The translations under genes and the position numbers were made by a program. A stretch of 64,000 bases of DNA from Lysinibacillus irui (GTDB taxonomy: Bacteria; Bacillota; Bacilli; Bacillales_A; Planococcaceae): positions 4,333,501 through 4,397,500 of the forward strand of contig NZ_CP113527.1 of the NCBI RefSeq assembly GCF_028877475.1. The letters run 5' to 3'. Shown here in pieces: positions 60,494 through 64,000 of the stretch. Position 1 is the first letter of the stretch. Every line of letters starts with the position of its first letter. A model generated the notes under the pieces. It was given only the letters and a program-made list of their open reading frames with translations. It was not told the DNA's origin and ran no database searches.

Positions 60494-62131
60494 ATGAAAG
60501 CAGCTCGTACGGTCTTAGAGTATTTAAAAAATAGCGGTGTGCAATATATTTTTGGTATTCCAGCAGGTTCAGTCAATGCATTTTTTGATGAACTCTATGA
60601 TATGAAGGAATTAACACCGATTGTCACAAAGCATGAAGGAGCAGCATCATATATGGCTGCTGCTTACGCAAAGTATACAAATCATCTAAGTGTATGTATT
60701 GGCTGTAGTGGTCCAGGGGGGACAAATCTTGTAACAGGTGCCGCAAATGCCATGCGAGAGCATTTGCCGGTTTTATTTTTAACTGGTGCTGTTCCTGTTA
60801 ATACAATTGGTCTAAATGCCTCTCAGGAATTGGATGCGCAACCGATTTTCCAATCAGTTACCAAGTATAGTGTAACTGTTAAAGAATCAAAGGATTTATT
60901 AAAGGAAATAGTAAAAGCCTCCGAAATTGCTATATCGGGAGTTCCTGGTCCGGTACATATTGCTATACCAATCGATGTTCAACATGAAACAGTTGAAAAC
61001 GTAGAAATACCAGCTTCACCAAAAAGAACAGCCATGGTTCCTGAAATAGATACCATTAAAAATGTAGCCGAACAGCTAATACAAAGAAAAAATGGTTATA
61101 TTTTGGTAGGACAAGGGGTAAGAAATTCTGTTGAATCATTATTAGAATTAGCAGAAATTCTTAATTGGCCTATTATTACAACACCACAAGCCAAAGGGTA
61201 CATTCCAGAGGATCATCCTCTCCTCGTTGGCGTTTTCGGTTTTGCTGGTCACGAAGCCGCTTCAGAATTGATAGCTGAAGGAGATGGACAAGTATTATTA
61301 ATTGTAGGTTCAAGTTTAGGTGAAACAGCAACAAATAACTACAATTTAAATCTTACAAAAAACCGCTTTTCTATACAGATGGACTTTGACCAATCCGTCT
61401 TCAATCGAAAATACGAGATTGATATGCCCGTGCTAGGTGATATCAATCTAAGTTTATTATTACTTATTGAAGAATTAAGAGCGAAAGGTTTAACAAGAAC
61501 CTCCCTTGAGATTAAAGAAAATAAAGAAATTCTTGAAAATGCAGAGGAATATAACACGAAAAATGTTCTGTTAAATATTCAAAAATATTTACCAGCATCT
61601 ACAAGGTATACTATCGATATCGGAGAGTTTATGTCCTATGTCATTCATCATATGAAAGTTTTAGATTATGATACTTTTAATATAAATGTTCATTTTGGCG
61701 CAATGGGAAGTGGGATTGGATCTGCTATTGGTTCGAAATTAGCTGAACCTGAACGTCCTGTTGTATGTATCACTGGTGATGGTTGTTTCTTCATGCATGG
61801 AATGGAAATATTAACAGCGAAAGAGTATAATTTACCGATTTTATTTATTGTCATGAATAATGCTCGTTTAGGCATGGTATATCATGGACATGCTTTACAG
61901 TTTCAACGTACTCATCCATCCTTTGAGCAAAATCCAATTAATATAAGTGCTATGGCTTCAGCGATGGATATACCGAGTTTCCAAGTAACTGGACTACAAG
62001 ATATTACTAACGATATGATTAATAACTTAATGAATTTAAATGGACCAGCTGTATTGGAAGTAGTTTTAACAGATCATAACACACCTCCTATGGGAGACCG
62101 AGTTAAATTTTTATCGTCTTTTGGGAAATAG
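60494..62131 (+). CDS. Thiamine-diphosphate-dependent enzyme, acetolactate synthase/pyruvate oxidase-like
   Basis: A 545-residue enzyme of the acetohydroxyacid synthase family. The Pyr domain has the catalytic Glu48 (TKHEGAASYMAAAYAKYT) and GCSGPGGTNLVTGAANA; a central domain and the PP domain with the TPP/Mg motif (GDGCFFMHGMEILTAKEYN, then LFIVMNNARLGMVYHG) follow. It lacks the regulatory subunit gene of biosynthetic AHAS, so it may be a catabolic acetolactate synthase, pyruvate oxidase or related decarboxylase; the sequence does not decide. AAAGGAG lies 7 nt before the ATG. It is probably co-transcribed with the GGDEF-EAL gene. Confidence 0.85.
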   Translation: MKAARTVLEYLKNSGVQYIFGIPAGSVNAFFDELYDMKELTPIVTKHEGAASYMAAAYAKYTNHLSVCIGCSGPGGTNLVTGAANAMREHLPVLFLTGAVPVNTIGLNASQELDAQPIFQSVTKYSVTVKESKDLLKEIVKASEIAISGVPGPVHIAIPIDVQHETVENVEIPASPKRTAMVPEIDTIKNVAEQLIQRKNGYILVGQGVRNSVESLLELAEILNWPIITTPQAKGYIPEDHPLLVGVFGFAGHEAASELIAEGDGQVLLIVGSSLGETATNNYNLNLTKNRFSIQMDFDQSVFNRKYEIDMPVLGDINLSLLLLIEELRAKGLTRTSLEIKENKEILENAEEYNTKNVLLNIQKYLPASTRYTIDIGEFMSYVIHHMKVLDYDTFNINVHFGAMGSGIGSAIGSKLAEPERPVVCITGDGCFFMHGMEILTAKEYNLPILFIVMNNARLGMVYHGHALQFQRTHPSFEQNPINISAMASAMDIPSFQVTGLQDITNDMINNLMNLNGPAVLEVVLTDHNTPPMGDRVKFLSSFGK

Positions 62132-62159
62132 AACCGTTAAAGCATCATAACTATAAAAA

Positions 62160-62205
62160 GATCATATAGATGGGGAGAATCTCTCCCCTCTAAATGATTT
62201 TTTTG
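62160..62205 (+). terminator. Terminator after the TPP-enzyme gene
   Basis: A stem with core GATGGGGAGA / TCTCCCCTC, extended by ATCAT/ATGAT, and a run of seven T. Confidence 0.88.
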
Positions 62206-62263
62206 ATCTTACTATAAACTGTTTATGTATTATAAGTTCCCGACTCTAAACCTAACGAATTGT

Positions 62264-62857
62264 TTACAAATTAGAAAATGAATGTCGAATAACTCCAAGT
62301 ATAGCCCCTATTGTTTGTCCTTTAAAAGCATCTGAAACTGCTTCACCTGAGGGGTTTGAGAAATAATAGCTGGCCATTTTTTCATTGTAGTAATACCCTA
62401 AACCTGTGAGAGCATCTTGTAAGTCAGCTGGGAGCTCTTCTAATCCTGTGTGTTCAGTGAAATACTTTGTAGGAAAGACCTTCACATCCACATCTCCTGC
62501 ACCAGTGTGTACTACAAATAAGTCTTTTTCATGTTGAACAATCCACTGATCTTTTGAATATAACGAAAGTCGTGATCCTTCTAATGAGGATATTGCTTCT
62601 AAATTAACACCAAAAATTTCATTTATTATTTTGCGTATCTTTGCCCCTGTTATTGCCCCATCGTATTGATGTAGATGGTAATCTATTACCCCTCTCCCTG
62701 AAGATAAAGATGTCTCTTTTAACTTTTTAGATAGAATAGGTGCTTTATCTAAATTAATACCAAAAATTAAATCAACAACATGAAAAATCTCAGAACTACT
62801 CATTTTTCTTCCATAAGAATTTAAATGCTGATCCATCTTTTCTGCCTTTTTCATCAT
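62264..62857 (-). CDS. Hypothetical protein with internal duplication
   Basis: A 197-residue soluble protein. Residues about 25-60 (VVDLIFGINLDKAPILSKKL) and 75-110 (IINEIFGVNLEAISSLEGSR) match as an internal repeat: (I/V)xxIFGxNLxx...L. The rest is a mixed alpha/beta tail (FVVHTGAGDVDVKVFPTKYF, GLGYYYNEKMASYYF) ending in hydrophobic GQTIGAILGVIRHSF. GGGAGG lies 5 nt before the ATG. No signal peptide or membrane segment. I do not recognise the family. Confidence 0.65.
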   Translation of the reverse strand: MMKKAEKMDQHLNSYGRKMSSSEIFHVVDLIFGINLDKAPILSKKLKETSLSSGRGVIDYHLHQYDGAITGAKIRKIINEIFGVNLEAISSLEGSRLSLYSKDQWIVQHEKDLFVVHTGAGDVDVKVFPTKYFTEHTGLEELPADLQDALTGLGYYYNEKMASYYFSNPSGEAVSDAFKGQTIGAILGVIRHSFSNL

Positions 62858-62888
62858 TCAACCCTCCCATAAAAACTATAACACTACT

Positions 62889-62919
62889 AAAGAAGCAAGA
62901 GGTAAATTCTCTTGCTTCT
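62889..62919 (-). terminator. Hairpin after the LRR gene
   Basis: Perfect 11-bp arms AGAAGCAAGAG / CTCTTGCTTCT with a 7-nt loop; only TTTAG follows, so it is a weak terminator at best. Confidence 0.5.
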
Positions 62920-63000
62920 CGCACAATTTTAAATCTAACAATTACGAAAGACCAGGCCTTTAATGTATAAATTCTATAGCAACTAAAAGGTTCATTACCC

Positions 63001-64000
63001 TCAATAAATCTCAATTCTTCCTTTGTCTAGAACAGACTTATTTTGCACCTGATTTCCTAAAATATAAAGCTTTTTCAAATTAGGTAGATTCACTAAAGGC
63101 TCTACATTTGAAATAGCGTTGTTTTCCAGATGAAGAACCTCAATTTGTTGCCAGTTTTTCATAATATTTAACGATTGTAAGGAACTATCTTGTAACGTGA
63201 ATGAACGGAGAGCTGAAAAGTCTACAAAGTAAGGTATGACCTTCTCAACATCTTGTACCCAATCACCATTACCTATTCGACTCGTTACATCATTCAAGGT
63301 TAAATGCTCCAACACATTATTCGTGAATGGTTGCGTACTATTTAATTGAAGACTACATTTATAACAATTTAAGGTTTTTACATGCTGTAAATTGAATAAT
63401 TCACTTGTTTCCTGAAAAAACGCTGTCTCATTAAAGTTAAGTGTATGCAGATTCGGTAGTTGATTGAAAGAACGAATACCTGTAAAATCACCATATTCTC
63501 TTGCTGTAAGTTGTTCTAGCTGTGGGTATTTCAGTAATTCTGATCCATCAAAGGACACTCCTGCTCCCCCACTTATATAAACCGTCAAATCTTTTAAAGC
63601 TGGCGCCTCTAACTTTTCTATAAAAGAACCTGGAAGTTCGGCCTTTTTCAAATGGGGCACTACAATTGTTGACGTATCTCCATAATAACCAGTTACCGAT
63701 AACTCAGTCAGTGATGATAGACTGTTCACAATATCAAGCAATTCTAATTGTCCTGGAGAAGATAAACGCAGCTTTGTCAAAGATGATTTATTTCTAAGTT
63801 TTTCTAAATTCGTAATGTTCATATATTCAAGATCAAGTGATTGTAGGTTAGGCATATTATCTATAAAATCAAGCGTTTTTAAATTTCTTACTGATGAGAG
63901 TTTCAATTCTTGTAATTGATTCAATGAATAAAGTGAGTTAAAATCTGTCGCCTCACTAATTTCTAGTGCTAACGATTCTAAATTAGTGAGTGTAGACAAC
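63001..64000 (-). CDS. Leucine-rich-repeat protein, 5' end outside the window
   Basis: At least 332 C-terminal residues of a protein built from about 22-residue repeats of the internalin-like type, for example NLQSLDLEYMNITNLEKLRN, LTELSVTGYYGDTSTIVVP and QIEVLHLENNAISNVEPLVN, ending with NLKKLYILGNQVQNKSVLD. The pattern LxxLxLxxNxIxxIxPL is clear in the last repeats and degenerate earlier. LRR proteins bind other proteins; exported and cytosolic forms exist and the N-terminus, which would decide, is missing. Frame extends to the edge. Confidence 0.85.
   Translation of the reverse strand, partial: LSTLTNLESLALEISEATDFNSLYSLNQLQELKLSSVRNLKTLDFIDNMPNLQSLDLEYMNITNLEKLRNKSSLTKLRLSSPGQLELLDIVNSLSSLTELSVTGYYGDTSTIVVPHLKKAELPGSFIEKLEAPALKDLTVYISGGAGVSFDGSELLKYPQLEQLTAREYGDFTGIRSFNQLPNLHTLNFNETAFFQETSELFNLQHVKTLNCYKCSLQLNSTQPFTNNVLEHLTLNDVTSRIGNGDWVQDVEKVIPYFVDFSALRSFTLQDSSLQSLNIMKNWQQIEVLHLENNAISNVEPLVNLPNLKKLYILGNQVQNKSVLDKGRIEIY

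Noticed and set aside
1-64000. Search for CRISPR arrays, insertion sequences, prophage genes and attachment sites
   Set aside because: No regularly spaced repeats, transposases, integrases or phage structural genes were seen.

Overview
The window reads as chromosome of a low-GC, endospore-forming Bacillaceae/Planococcaceae bacterium, most probably Lysinibacillus (sphaericus/fusiformis group). The best clue is a 396-residue LysM-LysM-M14 peptidase (37253-38443) matching in length and layout the sporulation gamma-D-glutamyl-L-diamino acid endopeptidase I described from Bacillus (now Lysinibacillus) sphaericus. A CotH-type kinase, a probable gamma-type SASP, strong AGGAGG ribosome binding sites, TTG/GTG starts and a gnt operon with Bacillus-type operator and cre agree with this. 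No rRNA, prophage, insertion sequence or CRISPR array is visible; the region looks like ordinary core/accessory chromosome.

Layout. 1-0.84 kb: start of a branched-chain amino-acid-type solute-binding lipoprotein gene (cut by the window edge). 1.3-7.5 kb, minus strand: methyltransferase; then an OmpR-type two-component system followed by a VTC-domain / DUF4956 / CotH-kinase cluster; both transcription units carry the same 11-bp-spaced direct repeat at identical distance from the -10. 7.6-12.4 kb: Fur-controlled haem oxygenase, YeiH-type exporter with divergent LysR regulator, second LysR gene divergent from an F420-0:gamma-glutamyl-ligase-family gene. 12.4-14.2 kb, minus strand: predicted RNA-repair operon (polynucleotide kinase-HD phosphoesterase fusion, RNA ligase) followed by a degenerate tRNA-like gene and a terminator. 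14.6-21.6 kb: helD, then a cystine/sulfur-type ABC transporter operon headed by an SfnB-like flavoprotein. 21.7-31 kb: FG-GAP-like protein, two VOC proteins, two chemoreceptors, guaC, psiE and an Eis-like acetyltransferase.

31-38.5 kb: HAAS-domain membrane protein, then a complete RsbY/RsbM/RsbK-type partner-switching input module (receiver-PP2C phosphatase, CheR-type methyltransferase, CHASE3-GAF hybrid kinase) without sigB-rsbVW beside it, and endopeptidase I. 38.6-41.7 kb: PadR operon with repeated membrane motif proteins; MarR gene; a 57-bp near-perfect hairpin palindrome upstream of a bactofilin-like gene. 41.8-47.4 kb: ankyrin protein, mqo, nucleotidyltransferase, small proteins, SASP. 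47.6-52.7 kb: gntR-gntK-gntP-gntZ. 52.8-64 kb: diguanylate cyclase, BRCT protein, ECF sigma/DUF4179 pair, cyclophilin lipoprotein, GAF-GAF-PAS-GGDEF-EAL protein next to a thiamine-diphosphate enzyme, an unknown internally duplicated protein and a leucine-rich-repeat protein cut by the edge.

All functional calls come from reading motifs by eye; no database search was run. The most interesting items are the kinase-HD/ligase/tRNA-like locus, the paired direct-repeat promoters of the two-component/VTC/CotH region, the orphan RsbKMY module, and the palindrome before the bactofilin-like gene.
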